Assembly: GCA_947169885.1 (NCBI GenBank)
Contig: CAMVRM010000036.1
Location: 1 to 35,472, forward strand
Source: an uncultured Ruminococcus sp.
GTDB taxonomy: Bacteria > Bacillota > Clostridia > Oscillospirales > Ruminococcaceae
Length of the DNA: 35,472 bases
Direction of reading: 5' to 3'
Position 1 is the first letter of the stretch, and the number at the start of each line of letters is the position of its first letter. Of the stretch, positions 15,869-25,410 are shown piece after piece. Under the pieces are notes generated by a model. It searched no databases and was not told the DNA's origin. It was given only the letters and a program-made list of their open reading frames with translations. The position numbers and the translations under genes are program-made.

Positions 15869-17563
15869 CTATATAACAGTATTGTAGTCCGCAGGGACTT
15901 CTTTGATACCGTATTTTTCCATTGCATCCGTTCTCATCCAAACTACCTCATATCCGTACTGAACAGAGTTGAATTTCCATGCGAAGTAACTGAATGTTCT
16001 GTATACAGGCTTAAAGTGATGTTTTGCGACTTCGTCCTCGCCGAATATCGTGTCAAGCACGGCAATGTCTCCGATGAGTATTTCAGGATAAGGCTCTTTT
16101 GAAAGCTTTTCGTAACAGTCAATACGATCCTGTTTGGTAGATTTGGCAAATGTATTGTAACCTCTGTTACGCTCAGGGTCATAATAGTTGGCAACAATGA
16201 TGTGGTCGAAATAAGGTGCGAGCGAGATAGCATAAGGATTCAGTCTGACATCAACTTCGGTATATGGGTCGATCTTTTTTTCGCTGACCTCAAAGCCGAT
16301 CCCGACATTGTTATCTTTTTCGGCTTCATTTTCTTCATCAACGTCAACTATCCTCTGGATAAACCAACTCGAATAAATGCACAGATCTTCAAGTCCGTTG
16401 TCATTGATAAAGTTGGATATAGCCCTTGCATCAAAGTAGTTGAACTTTATGTCTTTGTAGGAAGAAGCGGCGGCAGATGCGGTCATCAGCACAAAAAGAA
16501 TAGAAGCAATAAATGCTGATGCTTTTTTCAGAAGTGGGTTTTTGATCTTTTCGAGAAGTTCTTTTGCTGTGGACATCTCTTTGTCTGAAAACGCAGTGAA
16601 GATGTAAATGAACAGATAATAATACACTACCATAAGGTGTTCGCTGAACCATATGATCGAGTAGAATAATGAAAAGGTGATGTATGGCAGGAAAAACTCA
16701 GCGATGCACTTTTTCTTTCTGCAAAAATAAAGCATGAAACCGTTGATAAGCACGAAGAAAAGCAGATAGATATACATAGGATCGGTGTTGAGCGTGAGTG
16801 AAAAAGTCGTGTCATACGGCAGTTTGAAAAACGAGGTAAAACGATCGAATATCCCACCGAATTTTATTTCATCGCCTATCTGTCCGAAGTTGGAATTTTT
16901 GGTGCTGGGTGCTATCATCAGCATTATCATAACAGCAAATAAGAACAGCAGTGCCAGCGGAAGCACACGCTTGTCCTTAAAAATACTGCCTTTGTTCTTG
17001 TTCTTTGCATACTCTTTTATTATTTGTATGACCCACACAAGGCATATAAGACCGCCTATCATCATGCCTAAAACGTGTGTCATGCACAAAAATGCAATGG
17101 CGGTAACATAAGGAACAGGATGCTCGTCACGATTTCTTCTTGTGATACCCAATATCACAAAGAAAAGGAAAAGCAGGCAGTAACATCTGTTTATGATAGC
17201 TGTCTGATAAAATATCATGAATGTGAACGGCAGGATAAGCTTTGGTATCCTCGGCAGTTCGCTTTTAAACAACAGCAAAGCACAGCCTGCACCCGTTATC
17301 ACAAGGTTGACTGCTTTGATAGACGGCTCAAACGGCAAATCTGCAAGCGCAAATGGGCGCAGTATCAAGTGCCACAGTATCGGGTGGCACTCGGAATGAG
17401 GCACTTCAAAAAACAGATCGTGCCATGTGGCAGTCCTTGCTATCTGCCACGCCTGTATCTCATCAAACCATGGTTCATGAAATACAGCCACAGTGATAGC
17501 TGCCGCAAACCATAGGATCATGGCAGCTATCTCGGGACAAAACTTTTTGATCTTATCTGACAT
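15869..17563 (-). CDS. GT-C-type polytopic membrane glycosyltransferase, upstream paralogue
   Basis: Paralogue of the gene at 13989-15668, 564 residues with the same plan: TM1, HEPWFDEIQAWQIA (29-42; D34, E35), PHSECHPILWHLILRP (55-70), a membrane domain, and a soluble C-terminal domain with the shared PYPEILIGDIAVLDTIFGEDEVAKHHFK segment. The C-terminal domain is more divergent than the N-terminal part. ATG follows GGGAGG. It starts 17 bases after the GH3 stop, so translation is probably coupled. Likely a lipid-linked sugar transferase for a cell-surface glycan (inference). Confidence 0.83.
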   Translation of the reverse strand: MSDKIKKFCPEIAAMILWFAAAITVAVFHEPWFDEIQAWQIARTATWHDLFFEVPHSECHPILWHLILRPFALADLPFEPSIKAVNLVITGAGCALLLFKSELPRIPKLILPFTFMIFYQTAIINRCYCLLFLFFVILGITRRNRDEHPVPYVTAIAFLCMTHVLGMMIGGLICLVWVIQIIKEYAKNKNKGSIFKDKRVLPLALLFLFAVMIMLMIAPSTKNSNFGQIGDEIKFGGIFDRFTSFFKLPYDTTFSLTLNTDPMYIYLLFFVLINGFMLYFCRKKKCIAEFFLPYITFSLFYSIIWFSEHLMVVYYYLFIYIFTAFSDKEMSTAKELLEKIKNPLLKKASAFIASILFVLMTASAAASSYKDIKFNYFDARAISNFINDNGLEDLCIYSSWFIQRIVDVDEENEAEKDNNVGIGFEVSEKKIDPYTEVDVRLNPYAISLAPYFDHIIVANYYDPERNRGYNTFAKSTKQDRIDCYEKLSKEPYPEILIGDIAVLDTIFGEDEVAKHHFKPVYRTFSYFAWKFNSVQYGYEVVWMRTDAMEKYGIKEVPADYNTVI

Positions 17564-17580
17564 AAAGGTATTTTCCTCCC

Positions 17581-19878
17581 TTATTCCTTTGATGCCAGAA
17601 TAGCGTTCAGCTTGTCAACGGTCATTTGCAGGCGTTCTCTTGTTATTTCTTCGTTGTCGGTGAAGCTTATCATTGCATGGAGCGGAAGATCTTCAGCCAT
17701 AGCAAGTGCCATTAGCGCAGAGTTTGAGCCAAGACCGTCATCGCCTGCGTTTGCACCGCCGTTCATTGTCGGGTCAACGCCTGCAAGCATATCCTCGAAC
17801 ACCTGAACGCCATCGGGAATGCTCCTTATGTCGCCGCCCGGGTTGTCAAGCGTAAAGCGCAGAGGTATGCTAACCGAAGAATTGAAATGCACCTGTTCTT
17901 CGAGAAGAATGTCCTGAGAACTGCTGCCGATAAGAATGTTATACTCGCCGCTCTCGCTGAACCAGTCATGCAGTTTTACTGACCAGTAAGCGAATGCACT
18001 CTTGTCCAGCCTGAAAATGACTCTCTTGCTCTCGCCTGCTTTGAGGAATACTTTCTCAAAGCCTTTCAGCTCCTTTACAGGTCTGATGACAGTCGGAGTA
18101 AGCGGCTCGATATACAGCTGTACTACCTCAGCACCGTCTTTGTCGCCCGTATTCGTGACAGTACACTCAACAGTGAACGGCTTTTTGTCCGAAAGCTCAT
18201 ATGCAGAAACTTTTATGTCCGAATACTCAAAAGTCGTATAGCTAAGACCGTAGCCGAAAGGATACTGAACGTCCATATTCTTCTTGTCATAGTAACGATA
18301 GCCGACAAAAATACCTTCTGCGTAGTTTACCGTGTCGCCCTCGCCGGGGAAGTTGAGGTAAGAGGGATTGTCTTCAAGTCTCAGCGGGAACGTTTCAGCA
18401 AGCTTACCGCTGGGGTTAATCTTGCCGAACAGCAGGTCGATCGCCGCTTCGCCGACAGCCTGACCGCCTAAGTACATTTCAAGTATAGCCTTAACGGGCT
18501 TCATGCCGTCGCTTTCGTTTGCAAATGGCAGTTCAACAGGCGAACCGTTGTGCAGAACTACGGCAATGTTACTGTTCACCTCGGAAAGCTTTGCGATAAG
18601 GTCAAGCTGACACTCGGGGAGCTGCATATGCTTTCTGTCATAACCCTCCGACTCGAAAGCGTCGGGAAGTCCTGCAAAAACAACTACCACATCGGCAGTC
18701 ATTGCAGCTTCTATCGCAGCCTGTTCAAGTTCGGGGTCAGTCTCGTCCTTGTCAAGAACGAATCCCTGCGCATAAGTTACGTCAGCAACGCCCTTGACAG
18801 CTTCGAGCGCCGAAACGACCTTGTAGGAATTTATGTGAGAGCTGCCGCCGCCCTGATACCTGGGAGTTTCGGCGAATGCTCCGATGAATGCGATCTTCTT
18901 GTCAGCTGAAAGAGGCAGAAGTCCGCCGTCATTTTTCAGCAGTACTGCGGAATTTGCGGCTATCTTTCTTGCGAGTTCGTGGTGACGTTCCTTGTCCCAT
19001 ACCATTTCGGTGCGGCTCGCCTCCGACTTCTCGATAAGTTCAAGCACTCTGCGCACACACTTGTCAAGTTCTTCAACAGAGAGCCTGCCTTCTTCCACAG
19101 CCTTGACGATAGCCTTGTCGTTCTTGCCCATACTTCCGGGCATTTCAAGGTCAAGACCTGCCGATATGCCCTTTGCTCTGTCGTCAACTGCGCCCCAGTC
19201 GCTGACTACAAGACCCTCATAACCCCATGTGTCACGGAGAATGTCGGTGAGCAGCCACTTGTTCTGCGAGGAATACTCGCCGTTTATCTTGTTGTAGGAG
19301 CACATGACAGTCCAAGGTTTTGCTTCCTTGACAACAGGCTCGAACGCCGCAAGGTATATCTCGTGAAGCGTTCTTTCGTCTATTTCAGCCGAAACGCTCA
19401 TTCTGCGGTGTTCCTGATTGTTTGCGGCAAAGTGTTTGAGGGAAGTGCCTGCACCCTTTGACTGAACGCCCTTGATGTGAGAGATAGCCATTTGTGAAGC
19501 AAGATACGGGTCTTCCGAGAAATACTCAAAGTTTCTTCCACAAAGGGGTGAACGCTTGATGTTGCAGCCGGGTCCTAAAATGACTGACACTTTTTCAGCC
19601 TGACACTGTTCGCCCAGAGCCTTGCCCATTTCTCCGATAAGTTCCCTGTCGAAAGAGCAGGCGAGCGCCGAAGCAGTCGGGAAGCAGACCGCCTTTATCG
19701 ACTCGTTGGGATTTTCAGCATCGTCACGCATCTTGCGCAGACCGTGAGGACCGTCTGAGACCATTATCTGCGGAATGTCGAGCCGCTCGTTTGCTTTGGT
19801 GTGCCAGAAATCCGCACCCGAACACATAGCAGCTTTTTCTTCAAGCGTCATTATCTCTAAAATGTGGTTGATGTCCAT
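17581..19878 (-). CDS. Cytosolic GH3 beta-glycosidase
   Basis: Glycoside hydrolase family 3, beta-glucosidase/xylosidase group, 765 residues: N-terminal TIM-barrel (about 1-300), alpha/beta sandwich (about 300-530) and Fn3-like domain (about 575-660). The nucleophile is D227 in VVSDWGAVDDR. KHFAANNQEHRR (148-159) carries the substrate-binding Lys/His. There is no signal peptide, so it acts on imported oligosaccharides or glycosides. A tail of about 85 residues with a Gly-rich linker follows the Fn3-like domain. ATG follows AAGGAGT. First gene before the GT-C pair; the upstream PIN-like gene ends 58 bases away. Sugar specificity not determinable. Confidence 0.92.
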   Translation of the reverse strand: MDINHILEIMTLEEKAAMCSGADFWHTKANERLDIPQIMVSDGPHGLRKMRDDAENPNESIKAVCFPTASALACSFDRELIGEMGKALGEQCQAEKVSVILGPGCNIKRSPLCGRNFEYFSEDPYLASQMAISHIKGVQSKGAGTSLKHFAANNQEHRRMSVSAEIDERTLHEIYLAAFEPVVKEAKPWTVMCSYNKINGEYSSQNKWLLTDILRDTWGYEGLVVSDWGAVDDRAKGISAGLDLEMPGSMGKNDKAIVKAVEEGRLSVEELDKCVRRVLELIEKSEASRTEMVWDKERHHELARKIAANSAVLLKNDGGLLPLSADKKIAFIGAFAETPRYQGGGSSHINSYKVVSALEAVKGVADVTYAQGFVLDKDETDPELEQAAIEAAMTADVVVVFAGLPDAFESEGYDRKHMQLPECQLDLIAKLSEVNSNIAVVLHNGSPVELPFANESDGMKPVKAILEMYLGGQAVGEAAIDLLFGKINPSGKLAETFPLRLEDNPSYLNFPGEGDTVNYAEGIFVGYRYYDKKNMDVQYPFGYGLSYTTFEYSDIKVSAYELSDKKPFTVECTVTNTGDKDGAEVVQLYIEPLTPTVIRPVKELKGFEKVFLKAGESKRVIFRLDKSAFAYWSVKLHDWFSESGEYNILIGSSSQDILLEEQVHFNSSVSIPLRFTLDNPGGDIRSIPDGVQVFEDMLAGVDPTMNGGANAGDDGLGSNSALMALAMAEDLPLHAMISFTDNEEITRERLQMTVDKLNAILASKE

Positions 19879-19936
19879 AATTTTGTACTCCTTATTCTTT
19901 GATATTTATTTATCATATGAGGCAGTGCAGAACGTA

Positions 19937-20614
19937 TCACGGAAAAAGATGTTTTATCAGCTGATACAGTCCGCCTGCTTTTTTAGTATCATGTGGGTAA
20001 GTTTTGGTAATAAGAGCATTCAAATCTGTTTTCAGACCGCCGCCTGCCGAAAGTTTCAGGATCTCCTGAGTGAGCTTTACATTTCCCTCGACAGTATTTA
20101 AAATAAACTCAATATCATCTCCCTTTATCAAACAGCCGTTTGGTATGACAATACCTCTTTCAGACGTGATCTTTTTCAAGAGATTGATATCACCTGCTCT
20201 GGCACTGTAATCATCTGCGGAGATCGTCAGAGTAAGGTCGATATACTGCTCTATGGCTGCTTTGTTTTTCCAGAATGATATAAGGGGTTTATAGCCTTTG
20301 TCTTTGGAAATGATATAATAGTTGAAAGTTTCATCAGGAAAATAGTTCTGATTTTCCGAAATGATGAAGCCGAGATAAGATGACAGCTGAAAATCAAGAG
20401 CATTTTCTCCGGGTGTTTCAACCTTTATGAGGTCGATATCCGCTTTGGAATCATTGATCTTATTATGATATTCAAAAGTCAGCGACTGAGCATATTCACT
20501 GAAAAAAATACTTACCGAATCAGCATCGGCAAGGCTCTCCAGTCCTTTCAGACCAAGGATACCAACGTTTTCGTAATCAATAAAGAAATATCTGTTGAAA
20601 AAGTGCTCACTCAT
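19937..20614 (-). CDS. PIN/NYN-like nuclease-fold protein
   Basis: N-terminal domain of about 125 residues resembling the PIN-like/NYN fold: FIDYENV (11-17; D13, E15, N16), SIFFSEYAQSLTFE, ENALDFQLSSYLG (70-82; D74) and YYIISKDKGYKPLI (99-112; D105). These acidic residues are the expected metal ligands of a PIN-type RNase. The C-terminal 100 residues are helical and of unknown role. Start chosen at MSEH, preceded by TTAGGAGGT. It sits between nadA and the GH3 gene, 58-65 bases from each, with no obvious functional link. Could act on RNA; specific family and target unknown. Confidence 0.7.
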   Translation of the reverse strand: MSEHFFNRYFFIDYENVGILGLKGLESLADADSVSIFFSEYAQSLTFEYHNKINDSKADIDLIKVETPGENALDFQLSSYLGFIISENQNYFPDETFNYYIISKDKGYKPLISFWKNKAAIEQYIDLTLTISADDYSARAGDINLLKKITSERGIVIPNGCLIKGDDIEFILNTVEGNVKLTQEILKLSAGGGLKTDLNALITKTYPHDTKKAGGLYQLIKHLFP

Positions 20615-20679
20615 AATTATTGACCTCCTAACTATTATTAAATTTTTTTATGCAACAGAACTGATCGGTTAAACGCCAT

Positions 20680-21618
20680 TCAGCCGCCAAGCCTGAGCAT
20701 TTCGTCAATGCAGACTTTTGCATTTGCGATAAGTTCATCACTCATGATTATCTCGCTTTCCTTTGCTTCGTCTGTGCCTATCGCTTCGCAAACACGCAGA
20801 ACATCAGTGAGATTTGTCATCTTCATGTTCGGGCAGAGAATTTTTTTGGACAGCAGATAGAACCTCTTGTCAGGGCATTCAAACTGCAAATGTTCAGCTA
20901 TGCTTGCTTCCGTGCCGATTATGAATTCCTTGGCATCAGACTTCTTTGCAAAGTCGATTATGCCAGATGTTGAACCTACATAGTCCGCCTGTTCCGATAC
21001 CGCAGGTCTGCATTCGGGGTGAACCAGCAGGAGAGCATTCGGGTGAGCCGCTTTTGCCGCTGTCACCTCGTCAGCCGTTACCGCTGCATGGACGGGACAG
21101 CCGCCGTTCAAGAGCATTATGTCCTTTTCGGGACAAGCTTTCTGCACGAACGAACCTAAGTTGCAGTCGGGAATGAACAGAAGCTTTTTGTCAGGCATGG
21201 CGCTGACTATCTTCACCGCAGACGAGGAAGTAACACACACGTCACAAACGGTTTTGAGTGCCGCTGTTGTGTTTATGTAAGCCACAACTTTTCTGTCAGG
21301 CTCACTCTCTTTTATAGCCTGTATCAGTTCAGGCTCCATTTGTTCAGCCATGGGGCAGCCTGCCTCGATATTTGCAAGATAAACGTGCTTTTCGGGCGAT
21401 AGCATCTTTGCGGTCTCAGCCATGAAATGCACTCCTGCGAAAACGATGTTCTTGTTTGTTACCTTTGTGGCATCAACGCTCAGTTTGTAGGAATCTCCCG
21501 TGAAATCGGCAGTTTCGATTATCTCATGACCCTGATAGCTGTGAGCAAGTATGCAGATGTCCTTTTCGGCTTTCAGCTGTGCTATCCTGTCCTGAACAGA
21601 GCGGACTGTATTTGTCAT
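20680..21618 (-). CDS. nadA: Quinolinate synthase NadA
   Basis: Condenses iminoaspartate and dihydroxyacetone phosphate to quinolinate in de novo NAD synthesis. A [4Fe-4S] enzyme; the three cluster Cys are C88 (EAGCPM), C174 (NGGCPVH) and C262 (KKILCPNMK). Other family marks: AHSYQG (25-30), GVHFMAETAKML (62-73), HPECRP (200-205) and the TEASI / CPNMKMTNL region. Its 312 residues are typical. nadB and nadC are not in the window. A strong promoter precedes it and the PIN-like gene follows on the same strand. No known NiaR or other operator recognised. Confidence 0.96.
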   Translation of the reverse strand: MTNTVRSVQDRIAQLKAEKDICILAHSYQGHEIIETADFTGDSYKLSVDATKVTNKNIVFAGVHFMAETAKMLSPEKHVYLANIEAGCPMAEQMEPELIQAIKESEPDRKVVAYINTTAALKTVCDVCVTSSSAVKIVSAMPDKKLLFIPDCNLGSFVQKACPEKDIMLLNGGCPVHAAVTADEVTAAKAAHPNALLLVHPECRPAVSEQADYVGSTSGIIDFAKKSDAKEFIIGTEASIAEHLQFECPDKRFYLLSKKILCPNMKMTNLTDVLRVCEAIGTDEAKESEIIMSDELIANAKVCIDEMLRLGG

Positions 21619-21684
21619 AAAAACGCATATCCTTTCGTAAAGAAACGCAGAAATATCCCTCTCGGCGTTTCGGTATTTGTTAAT

Positions 21685-21713
21685 ATTATACTATATCTAA
21701 GACTGTTTGTCAA
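21685..21713 (-). promoter_or_regulatory. Promoter of nadA
   Basis: TTGACA, 17 bases, TATAAT on the minus strand, about 65 bases upstream of the start. Confidence 0.85.
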
Positions 21714-21810
21714 TCATTTTTTTGAAACAGCGAAAAGGTTTTTCTTCTGCGAAAGATTTTTGTGGATAAGCATAATTTACAAAAAATTCATATCATAGCC
21801 TGAATTTGGG

Positions 21811-21839
21811 TTGAAATCTACAAACAAGTATAGTATAAT
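21811..21839 (+). promoter_or_regulatory. Promoter of the malic enzyme gene
   Basis: TTGAAA (21811-21816), 17 bases, TATAAT (21834-21839), about 40 bases upstream of the start. Confidence 0.85.
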
Positions 21840-21880
21840 AAAAATATTATTTTCTATTTTTAATTGAAAGGACGAATAAA

Positions 21881-23053
21881 ATGGATTACGCAAAGGAATC
21901 ATTAAAGCTTCACGAACAGTGGAAAGGCAAGATCGAGGTCATCACAAGAGCACCTCTTGAAACAAAAGACGACCTCTCGCTCGCATATACCCCGGGTGTT
22001 GCACAGCCCTGCCTTGAAATACAGAAAGATGTCAACAAAAGCTATGAACTGACTCGCCGCTCAAACCTTGTTGCAGTCATCACTGACGGAACTGCCGTTC
22101 TGGGTCTGGGTGACATAGGACCCGAGGCAGGTATGCCTGTTATGGAGGGCAAGTGCGCACTTTTCAAGGCTTTCGGTGATGTTGACGCTATCCCTCTGTG
22201 CGTTCGCTCAAAGGATGTTGACGATATTGTAAAGACTGTCGGTCTGCTGCTGGGTTCGTTCGGCGGCGTGAACCTTGAAGACATTTCTGCACCCCGCTGC
22301 TTCGAGATAGAGCGCAAACTTAAAGATATAAGTGATATTCCAATATTCCACGACGACCAGCACGGAACAGCAGTAGTCACTCTTGCCGCAATGATAAACG
22401 CTCTTAAAGTAACAGGCAAAAAGCTTGACGAAATACGAGTTGTTACCAGCGGCGCAGGTGCGGCAGGCATCGCTATCATAAAGCTGCTTATCGCTATGGG
22501 TCTTAACGACGTTGTTCTCTGCGACAGAAAAGGCGCTATCTACAAGGGCAGAGAGGGTCTTAACGCAGAAAAGGAAGAAATGGCAGAGATCACAAACGCT
22601 CAGATGCGCAAGGGAACTCTGGCTGAGGTCATTGCAGGCGCTGACGTGTTTATCGGCGTTTCCGCTCCCGGCTGCGTTACTCCCGAAATGGTAAAGAGCA
22701 TGGCAAAAGACCCGATAATCTTCTCAATGGCAAACCCCACTCCCGAGATCATGCCCGACCTTGCCCGTGAAGCAGGTGCAGCAGTTGTTGGCACAGGAAG
22801 AAGTGACTTCCCGAACCAGATAAACAACGTGCTTGCTTTCCCCGGTATTTTCAGAGGCGCTCTTGACGTTCGTGCAAGCGACATCAACGATGCTATGAAG
22901 ATCGCAGCTGCAAAGGCTATCGCCGACTATGTGAAGGACGATGAACTTTCAGCCGATTATATAATCCCGTCCGCTCTTGACAGAAACGTTGCGGCAGCAG
23001 TTGCAAAGGCAGTTGCTCAGGCGGCAAGAGACACAGGCGTTGCAAGACTTTGA
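21881..23053 (+). CDS. NAD(P)-dependent malic enzyme
   Basis: Decarboxylating malate dehydrogenase (malate to pyruvate plus CO2), the short bacterial form of 390 residues. Y36 in LAYTPGVA, K91 in MEGKCALFKAFG, and the metal-binding acidic region ending FHDDQHGTA are all present. The Rossmann motif is SGAGAAGIA, and the late block FSMANPTPEIMPD is typical. ATG follows GAAAGGACGA. Monocistronic: own promoter upstream, hairpin terminator 24 bases downstream. NAD versus NADP preference cannot be told by eye. Confidence 0.95.
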   Translation: MDYAKESLKLHEQWKGKIEVITRAPLETKDDLSLAYTPGVAQPCLEIQKDVNKSYELTRRSNLVAVITDGTAVLGLGDIGPEAGMPVMEGKCALFKAFGDVDAIPLCVRSKDVDDIVKTVGLLLGSFGGVNLEDISAPRCFEIERKLKDISDIPIFHDDQHGTAVVTLAAMINALKVTGKKLDEIRVVTSGAGAAGIAIIKLLIAMGLNDVVLCDRKGAIYKGREGLNAEKEEMAEITNAQMRKGTLAEVIAGADVFIGVSAPGCVTPEMVKSMAKDPIIFSMANPTPEIMPDLAREAGAAVVGTGRSDFPNQINNVLAFPGIFRGALDVRASDINDAMKIAAAKAIADYVKDDELSADYIIPSALDRNVAAAVAKAVAQAARDTGVARL

Positions 23054-23076
23054 TATTGGAACAATAAACATATAAG

Positions 23077-23120
23077 AACATACCTCCTGCGGATAACACC
23101 CACAGGAGGTATGTTTTATT
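23077..23120 (+). terminator. Terminator after the malic enzyme gene
   Basis: Stem AACATACCTCCTG / CAGGAGGTATGTT (13 bp, perfect) and a T-rich tail. It abuts the end of the convergent CotH-like gene. Confidence 0.88.
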
Positions 23121-24620
23121 TTACCGCAACTCACTGTCAAGCCAGTCTATCCTGCCGTAAACAAAGTTTATTATGTCATACACCTTGTCAACTTTCCATT
23201 CGTCCTCGCCGAGATCGGCTCTCAGCGTTTCACAGTCGGCAAGAATGTTCTTAGCTGTATTTGTGAGCGTGCTGCTGCTTTGGAGCTGTTCCCACCTTGA
23301 CTTAACAGTCTCTTTGAACCAGTCGGCTTTCATCGCAGTTATGAACCACGGATTTGAACGATCCTGACTGCCGACTTCGGGCTGGAATGTGCAGGCGTAA
23401 TAACTGCCGTCAGCAGAGCCTTCATAAGACCAGTTGAAGTCCCACGGTGCAAAGAACGTCAGCTTTTCATATCGGCTTCCCTCGGAAAAATCCCTCGCCA
23501 TGTAAAAACTGCCTTCGCCCACGTCATAGTTGTGGACAAGTTCTTCAAGTATCAGCATATCCGCAAGCGACTCGGTGTCGATGACTGCTTCTACTGCCTG
23601 CTGAGGTGTCATGTCCTCCGCAGGTATTACGTTGTAAGCAGAGTCAAACGTCATAGCCGTGTCATGTTCGGCGGCTTCGTATAGTATCCTGAACACGCCC
23701 TTTGTATAGTTTCCGATAAAATCAAGCTGACCCTGCGTGTTGATGTCGCTCTTTAAACTATACTCCGCAGACACGAACTGACGTTTCTCGCCCGAGATGT
23801 CCTCGACTTCCGCCTGTTCGTAGTCCATTACGAAATAGGGGTGAGTTTCATCGGGGTAGTTGTCAATCTCGAGGAAATAGCCAACTTCTGCCTGAGTTTC
23901 GTCCTCCTGCGGTTCGTAAATGTCCGCTCTGCCGTCAACTGCCTGATTCTGCTCGCAAAGCAGATAAATGCCCTTATACTCGCCGTTGATATAAAGGTTC
24001 ACGAACGTGACATCGGTGTTGTAATACTTGCCGTCAAATATCGCCTTTGCAAGTTTCTGAGCGGTGTAGTCAGTGCCTAAGTTCCAGTAGGAGCGCAGAA
24101 GCACCCAGCTTTTATACTCACTGCCGTCATGAAGACCAAGCATTCCGTGCTTTTCCTCGAAACGTATGCGGTAGGGCTTTTCGTCTCCCTGATCTGCTGA
24201 GGAATTGCCCCTGACTTTAACGCCTCCTGCCGCTGAGAGCGCAAACTGTTCATCGCAGTTGAACACATCTATAACGCTTGCGGTGTACGCTTCTTTGGAC
24301 AGTATCGGGTCGGCGTTCTCAGTGGTGATGCTGATGCATGGTATCTCTTTTTCGTCAGCGAAAGCTTTGTTCTGATCGGCTATCTCGGCTTGCTTTTTGG
24401 CGTATTGATCCTTGACGGCTGTCATGTCGGGCATGACGTTTTCCACTCGGCTTATAGGCGTGGGGTCAAGCTCGAACTTTGGTTCTTCTTTTACTTCCGA
24501 GACAGTTTCGGAAGCAGCACTGCTTAAAGTATCGCCGCTTTTTTCGCTTGAAGCACAGCCGCTGAAAGCCGCCGCCGTCAAGGTTAACGCACACAAAAGT
24601 GCAGTTATTTTCTTATACAT
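23121..24620 (-). CDS. CotH-like lipoprotein kinase
   Basis: Member of the CotH protein-kinase-like family (spore coat protein H type), anchored to the outer membrane face as a lipoprotein: signal with lipobox FSGC, lipidated C22, then a Ser/Glu-rich linker to about 60. Kinase-family motifs: VKVRGNSS (134-141), KPYRIRF (148-154), KSWVLLRSYWN (170-180), YFLEID (248-253) and FFAPWDFNWSY (389-399; metal D394). Residue length 499. Last gene of the four-gene operon starting at 27609; GAGAGG precedes the ATG, 25 bases after the SDR stop. Substrate unknown; in other clostridia CotH relatives occur in spore coats or next to cellulosomal genes. Confidence 0.9.
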   Translation of the reverse strand: MYKKITALLCALTLTAAAFSGCASSEKSGDTLSSAASETVSEVKEEPKFELDPTPISRVENVMPDMTAVKDQYAKKQAEIADQNKAFADEKEIPCISITTENADPILSKEAYTASVIDVFNCDEQFALSAAGGVKVRGNSSADQGDEKPYRIRFEEKHGMLGLHDGSEYKSWVLLRSYWNLGTDYTAQKLAKAIFDGKYYNTDVTFVNLYINGEYKGIYLLCEQNQAVDGRADIYEPQEDETQAEVGYFLEIDNYPDETHPYFVMDYEQAEVEDISGEKRQFVSAEYSLKSDINTQGQLDFIGNYTKGVFRILYEAAEHDTAMTFDSAYNVIPAEDMTPQQAVEAVIDTESLADMLILEELVHNYDVGEGSFYMARDFSEGSRYEKLTFFAPWDFNWSYEGSADGSYYACTFQPEVGSQDRSNPWFITAMKADWFKETVKSRWEQLQSSSTLTNTAKNILADCETLRADLGEDEWKVDKVYDIINFVYGRIDWLDSELR

Positions 24621-24645
24621 AAATACCTCTCACAAAAAGCAAATG

Positions 24646-25410
24646 TCACACATATGCCACCGAACCCGTGTAAACAGGGAAGCCATTCTCTGCTTTTTCG
24701 ACTGCCTGTTCAAGGGTCATTCCATAGAAATTGCCTGCCGAAAAATTTCGTCCCGACTTTTTGTCGCTTATGAATGCGCCGACAACAACGCCGGGGAGGG
24801 AACTCTCGGGAGCGTTGGGAGCGTGCTTACCGCCCAAGTCAGTCCTGCACCAGCCGGGATCGGTGATGTTTATGCAGATGTCCGTGCCCTCATACTGCGC
24901 CGCCAAGTCCATAGTAACTTTGTCGAGTGCCGCCTTGCTTGCGGAATAACCTGCCTGCTGAGGTTCTAAACGTATACCGCTTGTTGTGTTGACTATGCGC
25001 CCGAAACCACGCTCTTCCATTTTAGGAAGAAAGTGATAAAGGATCATCATCGGAGCGATAGTGTTTATCTTGAAGCTTTCTTCATAGTCAGCCGCAGGTG
25101 TTTTGAGATATTCGTTTCGGTAAGCGACCTGAATGCCTGCATTGTTGAGGATAATGTCAACGGGAACACCCAGCCCGTCTATCTCGGCGAGCATTTTCTC
25201 CACCTGTGAAAGTTCTGAAAACTCAGCCCCGACAGCATACGCTTCAACGCCCAGTGCTTTTACTTCTGCGAGAACGTCAGCGCAGTGTTCGGCAGTCCTG
25301 CCGTGAAGTATCAGGTTACAGCCATGCTTTGCCATGAACAGTGCCGCACCTTTGCCGATACCTCTTGCCGCACCTGTTATGAGCGCCCAACGCCCTTTAA
25401 CGTCTGTCAT
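24646..25410 (-). CDS. Short-chain dehydrogenase/reductase
   Basis: Classical SDR, 254 residues, NAD(P)-dependent oxidoreductase of unknown substrate. TGAARGIG (12-19) binds the cofactor; NNAG at 89-92; catalytic S144 and YSASK (Y155, K159). Start ATG overlaps the epimerase-like gene stop by four bases (25407-25410), so the two are translationally coupled. Cytosolic. No specific family recognised. Confidence 0.92.
   Translation of the reverse strand: MTDVKGRWALITGAARGIGKGAALFMAKHGCNLILHGRTAEHCADVLAEVKALGVEAYAVGAEFSELSQVEKMLAEIDGLGVPVDIILNNAGIQVAYRNEYLKTPAADYEESFKINTIAPMMILYHFLPKMEERGFGRIVNTTSGIRLEPQQAGYSASKAALDKVTMDLAAQYEGTDICINITDPGWCRTDLGGKHAPNAPESSLPGVVVGAFISDKKSGRNFSAGNFYGMTLEQAVEKAENGFPVYTGSVAYV

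Noticed and set aside
21619-21880. Riboswitch before nadA or the malic enzyme
   Set aside because: Only divergent promoters and AT-rich DNA; no conserved riboswitch motif recognised.
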